Positions 47,068-57,109 of a stretch of DNA of 64,000 nt are shown here, piece after piece. The translations under genes were made by a program, and so were the position numbers. The notes under the pieces were generated by a model. It was not told the origin of the DNA, searched no databases, and worked only from the letters and a program-made list of their open reading frames with translations. Numbering within the stretch: the stretch's first letter is position 1; every line of letters begins with the position of its first letter. Source of the stretch: Richelia sinica FACHB-800 (GTDB lineage Bacteria > Cyanobacteriota > Cyanobacteriia > Cyanobacteriales > Nostocaceae); the NCBI RefSeq assembly GCF_014698825.1, contig NZ_JACJTT010000003.1, forward strand, positions 248,001 through 312,000, read 5' to 3'.

Positions 47068-47498
47068 GTATCTATATTCTCGATACTAATATCGTAACTC
47101 TTTTACAACATGATAATCAGCAAATTATTCAAAATCTGATAAGAATTAACCAAAATCAGATATTTGTGACAACTATTACGTTGGAAGAACAATTAAAGGG
47201 AAGATTGGCTATCATCAATAAATGTAATAGTCATTCAAATTTACAAGGATTAGCATCCGCTCATCGAAATTTAAAACTAACTCAAAGTTTTTTCTGTAAT
47301 ATGAATTTATTGGAATTTAATCAAGAGTGCTGCGAACGTTTTAAAAAACTACGTCAGCAAAAAATCAACATAGGCACACAAGATTTAAGAATAGCTGCTA
47401 TAGCATTAGTTAATGATGCAATTTTAGTAACTCAAAATTACCAAGATTTTATTAAAGTTCCCGCTTTAAAACTGGAAGATTGGACTGTAAATGTATAG
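47064..47498 (+). CDS. PIN-domain nuclease (VapC-like), 144 aa
   Basis: A PIN domain with the expected acidic residues: Asp7 (ILDTNIV), Glu41/42 (TLEEQLKG), Asp107 (GTQDLRIAAIA) and a final TQNYQDF, where Asn125 or Asp128 completes the site. VapC toxins of this kind cleave tRNA or rRNA. No small antitoxin gene precedes it; instead it overlaps the 661-residue HEPN-motif gene by four bases. The start is GTG. The last residues (LEDWTV) are typical of VapC. Confidence 0.85.
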   Translation: MSIYILDTNIVTLLQHDNQQIIQNLIRINQNQIFVTTITLEEQLKGRLAIINKCNSHSNLQGLASAHRNLKLTQSFFCNMNLLEFNQECCERFKKLRQQKINIGTQDLRIAAIALVNDAILVTQNYQDFIKVPALKLEDWTVNV

Positions 47499-47555
47499 TT
47501 AAACTTTGATGGAATGAAGGACAAAGCCTAAAACTTCATCCTTCACCCCTATTAA

Positions 47556-48758
47556 TTACGCTTCATCTAAAGCTGCAATACCAGGTAAAACCTTACCTTC
47601 CAGCAACTCTAAGCTAGCACCACCACCGGTAGAAATGTGGCTCATTTGATCAGCCAAACCTACCTTTTCCACGGCTGCTACAGAGTCACCACCACCGATA
47701 ATGGTAGTTGTGCCAGTTTTGCTGATATCTGCTAGAGTATGAGCGATCGCTTCTGTTCCAGCAGCAAACTTATCAAACTCGAACACACCCATAGGGCCGT
47801 TCCAAATTACAGTTTTGCAATCAGCTAAAGCATCTTGGAAAACCTTCACAGAATCAGGGCCAATATCTAAACCCATACGGCCATCAGGAATATTGTCAAT
47901 GCTGACAGTAACAGCATCAGCATCAGGGGCAAACTTATCAGCAGCTACGATATCTGTAGGTAGCAGGAAAGTTACACCCTTTTCCTTAGCCTTAGCTTCC
48001 AAAGACTTAGCTAATTCCAGCTTGTCTTCTTCTACCAAAGACTTACCAACATTCAGACCCCGTGCTTTGTAGAAGGTGAAAATCATCCCTCCACCAATAA
48101 TCAGCTTGTCGCATTTTTCTAACAAAGTTTCAATCACACCGATTTTGCTAGAAACCTTGGAACCACCAACAATAGCTGCTAAAGGACGCTTAGGTGCTTC
48201 AATGGCGCTTTGGAGATATTGCAATTCCTTCTCTACCAAATATCCAGCCACAGAAGGACTTAGGAACTTGGTTACACCTTCAGTGGAAGCATGAGCGCGG
48301 TGAGCAGTACCGAAAGCATCATTAACGTAAAAATCAGCGTTTGCAGCTAATTTTTGAGCAAATTCTGGGTCGTTTTTCTCTTCTTCCTTATAAAAACGCA
48401 CGTTCTCTAACAACAGCACTTGGCCATTTGCCAAAGCTGCAACCTTAGCTGCAACTTCGTCACCAATGCAGTCATCAGTTTTTACAACTTCTTGCCCTAG
48501 CAACTCAGAGAGGCGTTTAGCAACAGGAGTTAAGCGTAATTTGTCATCTACCCCCTTGGGGCGACCAAAATGACTTGCTAAAATGACCTTAGCACCCTTT
48601 TGGGTTAAATCTTTGATGGTTGGTAGAGCGGCACGAATGCGAGTATCGTCAGTAATGTTGCCTTGATCATCCACAGGCACGTTAAAGTCAACCCGTACAA
48701 GAGCACGTTTACCAGATATATCGGCAGCAGACAAAGTTGCTACAGTTTTTTTGGACAC
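47556..48758 (-). CDS. pgk: Phosphoglycerate kinase, 400 aa
   Basis: Pgk interconverts 1,3-bisphosphoglycerate and 3-phosphoglycerate in the Calvin cycle and glycolysis. Signatures are [16 protein letters not shown] near the N-terminus, the substrate-binding HFGRPKG, and the C-terminal nucleotide site [14 protein letters not shown] and [13 protein letters not shown]. The start is set by AGGAGG: a GTG at 48758 lies eight bases from it (giving [10 protein letters not shown]), whereas the TTG two codons earlier is too close. It is monocistronic and divergent from usp. Confidence 0.96.
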   Translation of the reverse strand: MSKKTVATLSAADISGKRALVRVDFNVPVDDQGNITDDTRIRAALPTIKDLTQKGAKVILASHFGRPKGVDDKLRLTPVAKRLSELLGQEVVKTDDCIGDEVAAKVAALANGQVLLLENVRFYKEEEKNDPEFAQKLAANADFYVNDAFGTAHRAHASTEGVTKFLSPSVAGYLVEKELQYLQSAIEAPKRPLAAIVGGSKVSSKIGVIETLLEKCDKLIIGGGMIFTFYKARGLNVGKSLVEEDKLELAKSLEAKAKEKGVTFLLPTDIVAADKFAPDADAVTVSIDNIPDGRMGLDIGPDSVKVFQDALADCKTVIWNGPMGVFEFDKFAAGTEAIAHTLADISKTGTTTIIGGGDSVAAVEKVGLADQMSHISTGGGASLELLEGKVLPGIAALDEA

Positions 48759-48846
48759 AGCCAAAGCCTCCTGATTGCCTTTTTGTTATTGTTTTGAAAG
48801 TATAACCATCCAGATTTTACCGGAGTCGGGGGTGCGGAGGTGACAT

Positions 48847-49254
48847 ATGTTTAAGACAGTTCTATTTCCAATCGATCAAAGTCGGGAAGCGCGGGAAGCA
48901 GCTGACGTAGTTGTCAATGTGGTGAAAACCTATGGTAGTCGTCTTGTAGTGCTATCCGTCTTAGAAGAACCAACATCCGATACGCCTAGTCCCGATCCTA
49001 TGATTTCTCCAGAGCTTGTAGCAAAACTGCTCGCAGAAGCTGAAGCCTTATTTTCTCAACAGGGCATTAAAGCTGAACTGTTGGAAAGGCAAGGCAAACC
49101 AGCCTTTACTATCTGTGATGTTGCAGATGAGATTGGGGCAGAGTTAATTATTATGGGTTGTCGGGGACTGGGTTTAACCGATGAAGGCGCAACGGATAGC
49201 GTCACCACAAGGGTAATTAACCTTTCCCCTTGTCCAGTTTTGATTGTCCCTTAA
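48847..49254 (+). CDS. Universal stress protein (UspA family), 135 aa
   Basis: A single Usp domain: FKTVLFPIDQSREAREAADV at the N-terminus and, near the C-terminus, IIMGCRGLGLTDEGATDSVT, which approximates the ATP-binding G-x2-G-x9-G pattern. Members bind ATP and help survival under stress. The ribosome-binding site GGAGGTGA lies just before the ATG. A hairpin and then a tRNA gene on the other strand follow. Confidence 0.9.
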   Translation: MFKTVLFPIDQSREAREAADVVVNVVKTYGSRLVVLSVLEEPTSDTPSPDPMISPELVAKLLAEAEALFSQQGIKAELLERQGKPAFTICDVADEIGAELIIMGCRGLGLTDEGATDSVTTRVINLSPCPVLIVP

Positions 49255-49260
49255 CACCTA

Positions 49261-49307
49261 TAGGATGCATTAAGACACCTTAATGCACCCTATGAATTTC
49301 ATTTTTT
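49261..49307 (+). terminator. Terminator-like hairpin after usp
   Basis: TAGGATGCATTAAG (49261-49274) and CTTAATGCACCCTA (49279-49292) pair with one mismatch and a four-base loop. A TTTTTT run lies ten bases further. Confidence 0.65.
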
Positions 49308-49319
49308 ACTTAATTTCAG

Positions 49320-49401
49320 TGCGGATGAAAGGACTTGAACCTTCACTCCTCTCGGAACTAGAACCTAAATCTAGCGCGTCTGCCAATTCCGCCACATCCG
49401 C
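49320..49401 (-). tRNA. tRNA-Leu(UAG)
   Basis: The reverse strand begins GCGGATG and ends CATCCGC plus A, giving a 7-bp acceptor stem. The anticodon stem CTAGA / TCTAG encloses TTTAGGT with anticodon TAG (codon CUA). There is a long class II variable arm (TTCCGAGAGGAG) and a T-arm GGTTCAAGTCC. CCA is not encoded. Length is 82 bases. Confidence 0.96.
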
Positions 49402-49507
49402 ATCAGTTACCTATAGTAACACAATAAATTATAAATGGGAAGAAAATGTTAGAAAATCTTTTCTAGTAGAGAATAGGGAAATTATTCCCCATTCTTACCA
49501 ACTCCCG

Positions 49508-50695
49508 CTACATCACGGCAACACGGGGAAGACGATGTTTAAACCCGCAAAGAATTTCCCAAGAAATGGTGTTGAGTGTATTAGCCCAATCATCTGCGCT
49601 GATTTTTTCTTTTCCCTGTTCTCCCAGTAAGGTGACTATTTCCCCTTCTTGTAAGTCGGGAATGGAACTCACATCCAGCATTAACTGATCCATGGTAATT
49701 GTGCCTATTTGGGTAACTTTTTGACCACGAATTAAGGCTTGCATTTGATTGGAAAGATGCCGCGGAACTCCATCGGCATATCCTATTCCCACAACAGCAA
49801 TACGCATTTCTTTGGGAGCAATGAACTGATGACCATAGCTGACACCAGTGCCTTTGGCTATGGTTTTCACTTGGGTAACTCTTGCTTTGAGTTGGAGAAC
49901 TGGTTGGAGACGGATTTTTTTGTTGAGGTGTGTAGCTGGGTAAAGACCGTAAATGGCTAAACCAACTCGTACCATGTCATAGTGCAAGGCTCGATTTGTT
50001 AAAGTGGCGGCAGAGTTAGCAATGTGTAGGCTTGGTGGTTTAATGCCTTTGGCTGTAATTTGGGCGATCGCTTCCTGGAATCTGCGCTGCTGTTCTTCCA
50101 TTATGGTAGAATCAGGGCTATCAGCAGTTGCTAGGTGAGAATAAATACTAGCAATCTTTAAGTGTGGCAATCCTTGGACTAACTGCACAAACTCCCCCGC
50201 TTCTTGCCAATTTGTCCCTAATCTAGACATGCCAGTATCTAATTTGATATGTACAGGCAACGGAGAAGTATAGTTAATGGCTTCCAGGGTGTTAGAGAAC
50301 TCTAAAGCTTGCTTGGGACTACAAAGTGTGGGTTGAAGCTTCCAATGGGCGATCGCATGAATTTGTTCTGGTGTGTGGATTGCCCCTAAAATTAAAATAG
50401 GTGCTTTAATTCCCCCTTCTCGGAGTTGAATTCCTTCCGGAACTGTTGCCACTCCTAACCAGCTAGCACCAGCACCCAAGACAGTTTGGGCCACCGTCAC
50501 TGCCCCATGTCCATAGGCATCAGCCTTCACTACCGCCATGAGTTGAGTGCGTGGTGATAAAAACTTCACTAACTGCTGCACATTGAAAGATAAAGCCCCC
50601 AAATCAATCTCTACCCAAGCCCGTTGAGAAAACCAAGCATAGGTGTCACACTGTTGGTTATCCACAGCACCAGGCGTTTCCTTGCCACTTAACAT
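49508..50695 (-). CDS. alr: Alanine racemase, 395 aa
   Basis: A PLP enzyme making D-alanine for peptidoglycan. The Schiff-base lysine is in AVVKADAYGHGA. The second catalytic residue is the Tyr in GTGVSYGH. Further signatures are HIKLDTGMSRLG and VGIGYADGVPR. Length is typical. It is monocistronic. Confidence 0.96.
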   Translation of the reverse strand: MLSGKETPGAVDNQQCDTYAWFSQRAWVEIDLGALSFNVQQLVKFLSPRTQLMAVVKADAYGHGAVTVAQTVLGAGASWLGVATVPEGIQLREGGIKAPILILGAIHTPEQIHAIAHWKLQPTLCSPKQALEFSNTLEAINYTSPLPVHIKLDTGMSRLGTNWQEAGEFVQLVQGLPHLKIASIYSHLATADSPDSTIMEEQQRRFQEAIAQITAKGIKPPSLHIANSAATLTNRALHYDMVRVGLAIYGLYPATHLNKKIRLQPVLQLKARVTQVKTIAKGTGVSYGHQFIAPKEMRIAVVGIGYADGVPRHLSNQMQALIRGQKVTQIGTITMDQLMLDVSSIPDLQEGEIVTLLGEQGKEKISADDWANTLNTISWEILCGFKHRLPRVAVM

Positions 50696-50996
50696 CTCGC
50701 TTCACTCCTATCACACCACAACAAAGCTTCCAGTCTATCCCCTAATTTGTCTTTCCAGAAGCCATATGAAATTAATCAGGAAGTTTACCTCTGTTTCGGG
50801 AATTGGTACAAGAGTGTTACAAGCATGAATATTATTGAAAGTTCACCCAGGCAGTTCACATCTGTGTTTGCTGCCGTTTATGCAGACACAGTAGATTAAA
50901 TATTTTAACAATCGCTGAAGTATAAATTATTCTCATCTCCCAAGGAGAGTATCTTTGTGTTAATATATGTAAAACTAATACCTTGAGCGCATATCA
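50696..50996. other. Spacer between alr and the HNH gene
   Basis: About 300 bp, divergent promoter region. I see no gene or strong hairpin. Confidence 0.4.
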
Positions 50997-51494
50997 ATGG
51001 GGAAGGTTTTAGTCTTAAACGCCTCTTACGAACCCCTCAACATCACTAGCTGGCGACGTGCTGCGGTGTTGTTGATTAAAGGAAAGGCAGAACGAGTAGA
51101 ACACAACGGGAAATTCCTCTACTCTGGATTTCCTCTGCCAACCGTTATCCGGTTGCGCCACTATGTTCGCGTTCCCTACAAGGAAATTCCTCTCACTCGC
51201 CGGAATATCTTGCATCGAGATGGTCATACTTGTCAATACTGTGGCTACACAGGAGATGAGTTGACCTTAGATCATGTAATTCCGCGATCGCGTGGCGGGG
51301 GTGACTCCTGGGAAAACATTGTTACAGCCTGCGTCCGCTGCAATGTTAAAAAGGGTAGCCGCACACCGCAAGAAGCACATATGCCGTTGCGTCATCCTCC
51401 ACGCCAACCCTATAGCAGCCTCTATTTTGAGGTAACAAAGAATCTGAAGAGTGGACTGCATAAGGAGTGGCAAAAATATGTAATCGGTCTTTAA
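50997..51494 (+). CDS. HNH endonuclease family protein, 165 aa
   Basis: An HNH domain spans residues 76-121: a zinc-binding CQYCG and CVRCN pair, with the catalytic LDHVIPRSRGGGDSWENI between. The N-terminal half (MGKVLVLNASYEPLNITSWR) is conserved in cyanobacterial and actinobacterial members of this family. It is a nuclease or nicking enzyme of unknown target, widespread in cyanobacteria and not part of a mobile element here. Confidence 0.92.
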   Translation: MGKVLVLNASYEPLNITSWRRAAVLLIKGKAERVEHNGKFLYSGFPLPTVIRLRHYVRVPYKEIPLTRRNILHRDGHTCQYCGYTGDELTLDHVIPRSRGGGDSWENIVTACVRCNVKKGSRTPQEAHMPLRHPPRQPYSSLYFEVTKNLKSGLHKEWQKYVIGL

Positions 51495-52207
51495 CAAACA
51501 GCAAAATTTGCAAGAGCTAATGCAGGTTAACCTCAGCCTGTAGGGGGAATTTTTTGGCTTTTAGTCAAGATTCATGCCTACAACTAGAGTTAAACTTTGG
51601 CATTATTATTTTTTTGGCATACAGCTTTTGTGGACAAATCCCAGAAGCTGATATATTACTTTACCCAAAAATTGCTCATTTAAAAGGCAGAACTCCTATC
51701 TTACCTCATTTTGGTGGGGTATGGTTATTTTGCATTCTAAATTATCAAATTTGACAAACAGTTAAATTAAAAACCAGATTTTTAGTAAAAATAGTTATTA
51801 ACTGCCCGATAGTTACCTTTTTGGGAGGTTTACCTGCTCAAAGCTATGATATTCTTTTTTTTATTAGGTACGGATTAGCAATTATACGTTACTTCAGATA
51901 ATAAATCAAGCAAAATATCAGCTTTTAACAAAAATCTGGGTGTTTATGGAGTCAAACACAAACAAGCAGAAATGAAAAAAGTGAATCAAGCCCTCAAAAA
52001 AATACCTAATTTTAGATTTATCTAATCTCCGCAGGTGTAACAGACCGTTGACGACGGAGGGATGAAAAAAATAGACCATCTTGTACAGTGCCACAACACC
52101 AGATTTTTGCCAAGATCATAATGTGTGGCTAAACCGCAGCATTGCTGTTGGTGAAAACCTGTCTCCAACCCTAAACCTAGCCCCACGCTTTAGAAAAAAA
52201 GTTCCTT
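51495..52207. other. Spacer between the HNH and DHH genes
   Basis: About 710 bp. It contains the 10-bp palindrome AGGTTAACCT (about 51524-51533) soon after the HNH stop. The frame at 51554-51754 is not protein-like. The rest is AT-rich and unremarkable. Confidence 0.45.
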
Positions 52208-53488
52208 ATGTATTTAAATTCTCCCGTTACTTCAACTGAGAGTTTGTCACTGACCACAGAATCGAACTCGGAGGAAACAGAAATAGACAAAGAGCTAATT
52301 GAACTGCCAACACTGAGCAGACCTACTCTAGCACCAACCACTGCCGAAACTATCTACCTAGCACCACGGGGTAATTCTCTAGCTGCCCAAAAGTCAGAAG
52401 AATTACAAAAAACCATGCTAGGGCATCGTCATGAGCGCCATTTAATCATTTTGCAGGACTTTCCTGATCCAGATGCCCTGTCTTGTGCTTGGGCTTACCA
52501 GTTAATCGCTCAACAGTACGATATCAAGTGCGAAATTATCTATGCTGGCACTTTAAGCCATCAAGAAAATATTGCCTTAGTTAAGCTAACTACTTTACCC
52601 GCACAACGGTGGACAACGCAAAGCATCAAAAGTAAAGATTTGTCATGTTATCAAGGATTGGTCTTAATTGATAACCAGGGGACTACCTCCCAACTCTTAC
52701 CAATGGTGCAACAGGCAGGTATTCCCATAGTAGCGGTCATAGACCATCACAGTTTACAAACAGAACTCAAATCAGAGTTTGTCGATGTTCGCCCCTATGT
52801 GCGAGCTACAGCTACAATTTTTACACAGTATTTACAAGCGGGGCTGTTGGCTTTAGATAGCAGTATTGGACAGCATGTGAAATGTGCAACTGCTTTAATG
52901 CACGGCTTGCGTTCCGATACGAATCGACTTATGCAAGCCCAGGAAGAAGACTTTATGGCTGCTGCATATTTGAGCAGATTTTATGATGCTCAACTGCTTA
53001 ACGCCATTTTACAGGCGAATCGTTCCAAACGGGTCATGGATGTAATTGAGCGATCGCTCAAAAACCGTATCGTTCAAAACAACTTTTCTATAGCTGGTGT
53101 TGGTTATCTACGCTACGATGACCGAGATGCTATTCCCCAAGCGGCTGATTTTCTTGTCACAGAAGAAAACGTTCACACAGCAGTAGTTTATGGCATCGTC
53201 CATGATGAAGACGACGAATTAGAAGTAGTTATTGGTTCCCTGAGAACCACAAAACTGACTTTAGACCCCGATGAATTTATTAAAGAAGCCTTTGGACAAG
53301 ATAGCACCGGACGGTTTTTTGGTGGTGGACGCACTGGTGCAGGTGGGTTTGAAATTCCTATGGGATTCTTATCTGGGGGTAATGAAAATTCTGCTTACGC
53401 GAAAATGAAATGGGAAGTTTTCGACGCACAAATCAAGCAAAAATTATTGAAGTTAGTGAATCCTAAAGATAACCCGATTCAGTCTTAG
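52208..53488 (+). CDS. DHH-family phosphoesterase, 426 aa
   Basis: A DHH/DHHA1 phosphoesterase. Metal-binding motifs are FPDPDALS (first aspartates), a middle LIDNQG and VAVIDHHS (DHH). The C-terminal DHHA1 has FFGGGRTGAGGFEIPMGF. Related proteins (NrnA) degrade oligoribonucleotides and 3'-phosphoadenosine-5'-phosphate. A non-conserved N-terminal 70 residues rich in Thr/Glu precede the catalytic part. The exact substrate is not fixed by sequence. Confidence 0.88.
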   Translation: MYLNSPVTSTESLSLTTESNSEETEIDKELIELPTLSRPTLAPTTAETIYLAPRGNSLAAQKSEELQKTMLGHRHERHLIILQDFPDPDALSCAWAYQLIAQQYDIKCEIIYAGTLSHQENIALVKLTTLPAQRWTTQSIKSKDLSCYQGLVLIDNQGTTSQLLPMVQQAGIPIVAVIDHHSLQTELKSEFVDVRPYVRATATIFTQYLQAGLLALDSSIGQHVKCATALMHGLRSDTNRLMQAQEEDFMAAAYLSRFYDAQLLNAILQANRSKRVMDVIERSLKNRIVQNNFSIAGVGYLRYDDRDAIPQAADFLVTEENVHTAVVYGIVHDEDDELEVVIGSLRTTKLTLDPDEFIKEAFGQDSTGRFFGGGRTGAGGFEIPMGFLSGGNENSAYAKMKWEVFDAQIKQKLLKLVNPKDNPIQS

Positions 53489-53810
53489 AATATGGGTTTT
53501 TAAGGACAAATAATCAATCACCTAGTTAAGTTCAATAAGTTGCAAAAACGGTGTTGATTTGGTGGGGGTAAGGCACATTGCTAAACCCCTGCAAATTACA
53601 GCAACAGTCAGGAATCAGTGTGGAGGTTGTGAATACTTTGTAGGTTGACTTAAATGAAATAATTAACTTGATTCATTTCACAGACAAGTCACCAAACGGT
53701 GTCTTATACTCAACATCTATTCTTAAAAATGTACTCATAATACATTTAAGATAGCTCTACTTCAGAAAGTATAAAATAAGTTAAATTTGAGATGTTATTA
53801 GGTGAACAGA
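53489..53810. other. Spacer, repeat remnants
   Basis: About 320 bp. It contains GCACATTGCTAAACCCCTGC (part of a dispersed hairpin repeat also after lysA) and AT-rich sequence. No gene is seen. Confidence 0.4.
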
Positions 53811-54464
53811 ATGAAGGTTTATCAAAAATTAAACTTCAAGTTAAAAGATGTGAGTGATATTGAGTTTATCGATATTATGAGACATTTTACTCAACAGGTT
53901 AAGGATTGGACTTATCTCGAAAAAGAATCAGAAACCTATGCGAAAGATGTAGGTGAAACTTCATGTAAGCTCTTGTTAGAAGATAATCACTATAATCCAG
54001 CATTTGCTATTACTAAGAAAAAAGATAAATTTTATTACATAGATCGCATTGATCTTTCATATAAGGACGATATACCTATACTGGAATATAATATCTTATC
54101 CAGAAGATTTTATCACGATTTTAAAAGTTTTATTCATTCAAATAGTTATAGCATCTCTATTGAAATATCAAAAGAAGACATTGGATTAAAAGAAATTATT
54201 TCGTCTCAAAGAGCAAGAGAGTCTTTTGAAAAATACTTAAATCGCTTTAACGATTTTCCATTTAAATATCATCATAAGGACATTAAACGGCTTGACTTAT
54301 TTATTTGTGCAGCTTCACGTTTTTGTAGAAACAGTATAGATGTTGATTATTTGAAAAGATATCTTATGGAGGATAGAAATTGGAAGACAGAAGATGCAAA
54401 GTGGTGTTGTGATAGAATTGTAATTGGATTAGATATTTTGAAGGTAAATAAAAATTTAAGTTAA
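53811..54464 (+). CDS. Hypothetical protein of accessory character, 217 aa
   Basis: I do not recognise this gene. It encodes a soluble, Lys/Asp-rich protein with no membrane segment or signal peptide. The middle is beta-like (FAITKKKDKFYYIDRIDLSY), and the C-terminal half helical (GLKEIISSQRARESFEKYLN; CAASRFCRNSIDVDYLKRYL). Codon choice is very AT-rich compared with the DHH and sixA neighbours, suggesting recent acquisition. AGGTG precedes the ATG at 53811; a GTG nine bases earlier is an alternative start. No partner gene overlaps it. Confidence 0.65.
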   Translation: MKVYQKLNFKLKDVSDIEFIDIMRHFTQQVKDWTYLEKESETYAKDVGETSCKLLLEDNHYNPAFAITKKKDKFYYIDRIDLSYKDDIPILEYNILSRRFYHDFKSFIHSNSYSISIEISKEDIGLKEIISSQRARESFEKYLNRFNDFPFKYHHKDIKRLDLFICAASRFCRNSIDVDYLKRYLMEDRNWKTEDAKWCCDRIVIGLDILKVNKNLS

Positions 54465-54965
54465 TAGCTATTAGGATATATGTTAAGCCATAAATCAAAA
54501 TTTAATTTTATCAGGTAAGCCTTGTAATCATCATAATAATACTTAATAAAGTATTAACATTAATTAAATGAAAAAATATGCCTATTAATTAATGTGATTT
54601 ATCATTGTTTTTTGAAAAGAGTGTATTATAAAAATAATTTGAACAAGAGTGTGTAAAATTGTACAAATAATGAGATAACTATTTTACTCTTGACTATAAA
54701 TATCTTCTATAGCTTTCCGTATTTTCCTACTAATAAAAAATCTCAAAGAGATGTAATATCAATCATTTGATGTGTCTGTGGTCAAAATTTTGTCATCAGT
54801 TCTCCTTGTGGAAATTATATTCCGAAATAACTGAGTTATCGCTTTCCACATAACTGTTCCATAATTTAGCAATTGCAAGTGTTTTCGGAGAATGAGAGAA
54901 GCGGGATAAATAATCTGTCGCATCTCCTGTTCCAAAAGTGTAAAGGTAGTTATGGTATAAGATTT
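54465..54965. other. AT-rich spacer, about 500 bp
   Basis: Very AT-rich with no protein-like frame. The frame running into sixA from 54873 is only its upstream extension. No RNA gene is visible. Confidence 0.4.
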
Positions 54966-55460
54966 ATGGAACTATACTTAATTCGTCATGGCATCGCCGA
55001 AGAACATCAATCAGGGCTAAAAGATGAAGAGCGTCAACTAACTCAAGAAGGAAGACAAAAAACCAAAAAAGTAGCCCAGCGATTAGTAAAACTAGATTTA
55101 CATTTTGATTTAATTCTCACTAGTCCCCTCGTTCGTGCCCGACAAACAGCAGAAATACTTATAGCTGCCGGACTCAGTTCTCACCAGGAAGAATCTCATC
55201 ATCTCTCCCCAGCAGGGAATATTCATAATTGGTTAACAGACTGGTTAGAAACTAAAAATTTTAGTCCCAAAGCCAAATTAGCCTTAGTTGGCCATGAGCC
55301 TGGTTTAAGCAATTGGGCAGAAATTCTGGTCTGGGGAGAAGCTAAGACTAGCCTCACACTCAAAAAAGCAGGTATGATCGGAATAAAACTACCAGAAATA
55401 GGCTCTGCTTTGGGTCGTAGTCAAATGTTCTTGTTGATACCACCCAAATATTTGCTGTAA
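54966..55460 (+). CDS. sixA: Phosphohistidine phosphatase SixA, 164 aa
   Basis: A histidine phosphatase domain: the catalytic LIRHGIAEE at the N-terminus, LTSPLVRARQTAEIL and LVGHEPGLSNW. SixA removes phosphate from phosphohistidine in phosphorelay or PTS proteins. The family start is ATG 54966 (MELYLIRHG); the upstream in-frame extension is not conserved. A plausible partner is one of the many histidine kinases in this genome. Confidence 0.9.
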   Translation: MELYLIRHGIAEEHQSGLKDEERQLTQEGRQKTKKVAQRLVKLDLHFDLILTSPLVRARQTAEILIAAGLSSHQEESHHLSPAGNIHNWLTDWLETKNFSPKAKLALVGHEPGLSNWAEILVWGEAKTSLTLKKAGMIGIKLPEIGSALGRSQMFLLIPPKYLL

Positions 55461-55572
55461 CAGTTTTTCGACCTTTCGCATAGAATGGTTGTGAGATCGG
55501 CAACTGTTATGGTGAAAATAATTTCTGGTAAGTTAGCGTGATCAGATATTTCACAAAGCAAATGGTGTTGCC

Positions 55573-56709
55573 ATGATGGTGTGCGAATACAGGCCTGGTT
55601 TAGAAGGCATTCCCGCCGCCCAGTCGAGTATCAGTTATGTAGATGGGCAAAAGGGATTACTAGAGTATCGTGGCATTCGGATCGAGGAATTAGCAGAAAA
55701 AAGTACATTCCTAGAAACTGCTTATCTTCTGATCTGGGGTAAATTGCCAACCAAGGAAGAGCTAGAAGCGTTTGAATCTGAAGTTCGCAGCCATAGGCGG
55801 ATTAAGTACCGCATTCGGGACATGATGAAGTCCTTTCCCGAAAGTGGTCATCCAATGGACGCACTACAAGCTTCTGCTGCTGCTTTAGGTTTATTTTATT
55901 CCCGCCGCGATTTGGATAATCCTGTTTATATTCGGGATGCGGTGGTGCGATTAGTTGCGACAATCCCTACAATGGTCGCAGCGTTTCAATTGATGCGGAA
56001 GGGTAATGATCCAGTTAAACCCAGGGATGATTTGGATTATTCCGCGAACTTCTTGTACATGCTCAACGAAAAAGAACCAGACCCCTTAGCAGCAAGAATA
56101 TTTGATATCTGCTTGATTCTGCATGTTGAGCATACGATGAATGCTTCTACCTTCAGTGCTAGGGTGACAGCTTCCACATTAACTGACCCCTATGCAGTGG
56201 TTGCTAGTGCTGTGGGCACCTTAGGAGGCCCCTTGCATGGTGGAGCCAATGAAGAAGTAATTCAAATGTTGGAAGAAATTGGCTCTGTAGATAATGTCCG
56301 CCCATACATAGAAGACCGCTTACAGCGGAAAGCCAAGATTATGGGCTTTGGACACCGAGTGTATAAGGTGAAAGACCCACGGGCCACTATCTTGCAAAAC
56401 TTAGCTGTACAGTTGTTTGAGAAGTTCGGCTACGACAAATACTATGAAATTGCCCAAGAGTTAGAGCGGGTAATGGCGGAAAAGGTTGGCGGTAAAGGAA
56501 TTTATCCTAACGTTGACTTTTACTCCGGTTTGGTGTATAGAAAAATGGGAATTCCCACGGACTTGTTTACACCAATTTTTGCGATCGCTCGTGTTGCTGG
56601 TTGGTTAGCCCACTGGAAAGAGCAACTGGAAGAAAACCGTATTTTCCGTCCTACCCAAGTTTACAACGGTCTCCATGATGCTCCCTATGTCCCCATAGAC
56701 CAACGCTAA
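55573..56709 (+). CDS. gltA: Citrate synthase, 378 aa
   Basis: Condenses acetyl-CoA and oxaloacetate. Catalytic and binding signatures include the conserved LHVEHTMNASTFSARV, GGPLHGGANEEV and GFGHRVYKVKDPR. Length is that of the short bacterial citrate synthases. Two ATGs are adjacent (55573, 55576). It is monocistronic, 400 bp before the ndh operon. In cyanobacteria it feeds 2-oxoglutarate for nitrogen assimilation. Confidence 0.95.
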   Translation: MMVCEYRPGLEGIPAAQSSISYVDGQKGLLEYRGIRIEELAEKSTFLETAYLLIWGKLPTKEELEAFESEVRSHRRIKYRIRDMMKSFPESGHPMDALQASAAALGLFYSRRDLDNPVYIRDAVVRLVATIPTMVAAFQLMRKGNDPVKPRDDLDYSANFLYMLNEKEPDPLAARIFDICLILHVEHTMNASTFSARVTASTLTDPYAVVASAVGTLGGPLHGGANEEVIQMLEEIGSVDNVRPYIEDRLQRKAKIMGFGHRVYKVKDPRATILQNLAVQLFEKFGYDKYYEIAQELERVMAEKVGGKGIYPNVDFYSGLVYRKMGIPTDLFTPIFAIARVAGWLAHWKEQLEENRIFRPTQVYNGLHDAPYVPIDQR

Positions 56710-57109
56710 CTTAAAACCTTATTGCTCTGTCATCTCCATATCCAACCCAGGGAAATTAGACCATTGACATAGACGAAATCACCGCTCCAAGCAGGTAGCG
56801 GCGCTTTGTCTTGTCATGTGATTGGCGCGAGGAGCAAAGGTAAAATCATTAAATACCCAATACTCAATGCCCAATCACCTATTCCCTGTTTTCCAAATTT
56901 GATTAGCCAATTTCAATCCCAACCATAAATAGAAGTTGTCATCTTGGTACATAGGTGGAAAACCATCCAAGGATATACTAAACATGGGAATTGGCAACAA
57001 ATCTACAAATAGGCATTATCTCGACAAAATTATCAATTGGTGAAATTAAAGGTATTAATTTAACTAATACTCTTTTATTCACCAGAAGTTGACCTAAAGA
57101 GCAGCAAAC
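56710..57109. other. Spacer upstream of the ndh operon
   Basis: About 400 bp. It should contain the ndhA promoter. A GCGCGAGGAGCAAAGG stretch near 56825 is unexplained. No gene is seen. Confidence 0.4.

Noticed and set aside
50997-51494. HNH gene as part of a homing or restriction system
   Set aside because: No methylase, intron or intein is near, and the family is widespread as a stand-alone gene in cyanobacteria.
51554-51754. 66-codon frame between the HNH and DHH genes
   Set aside because: Composition reflects AT-rich DNA; no start signal and no recognisable fold.
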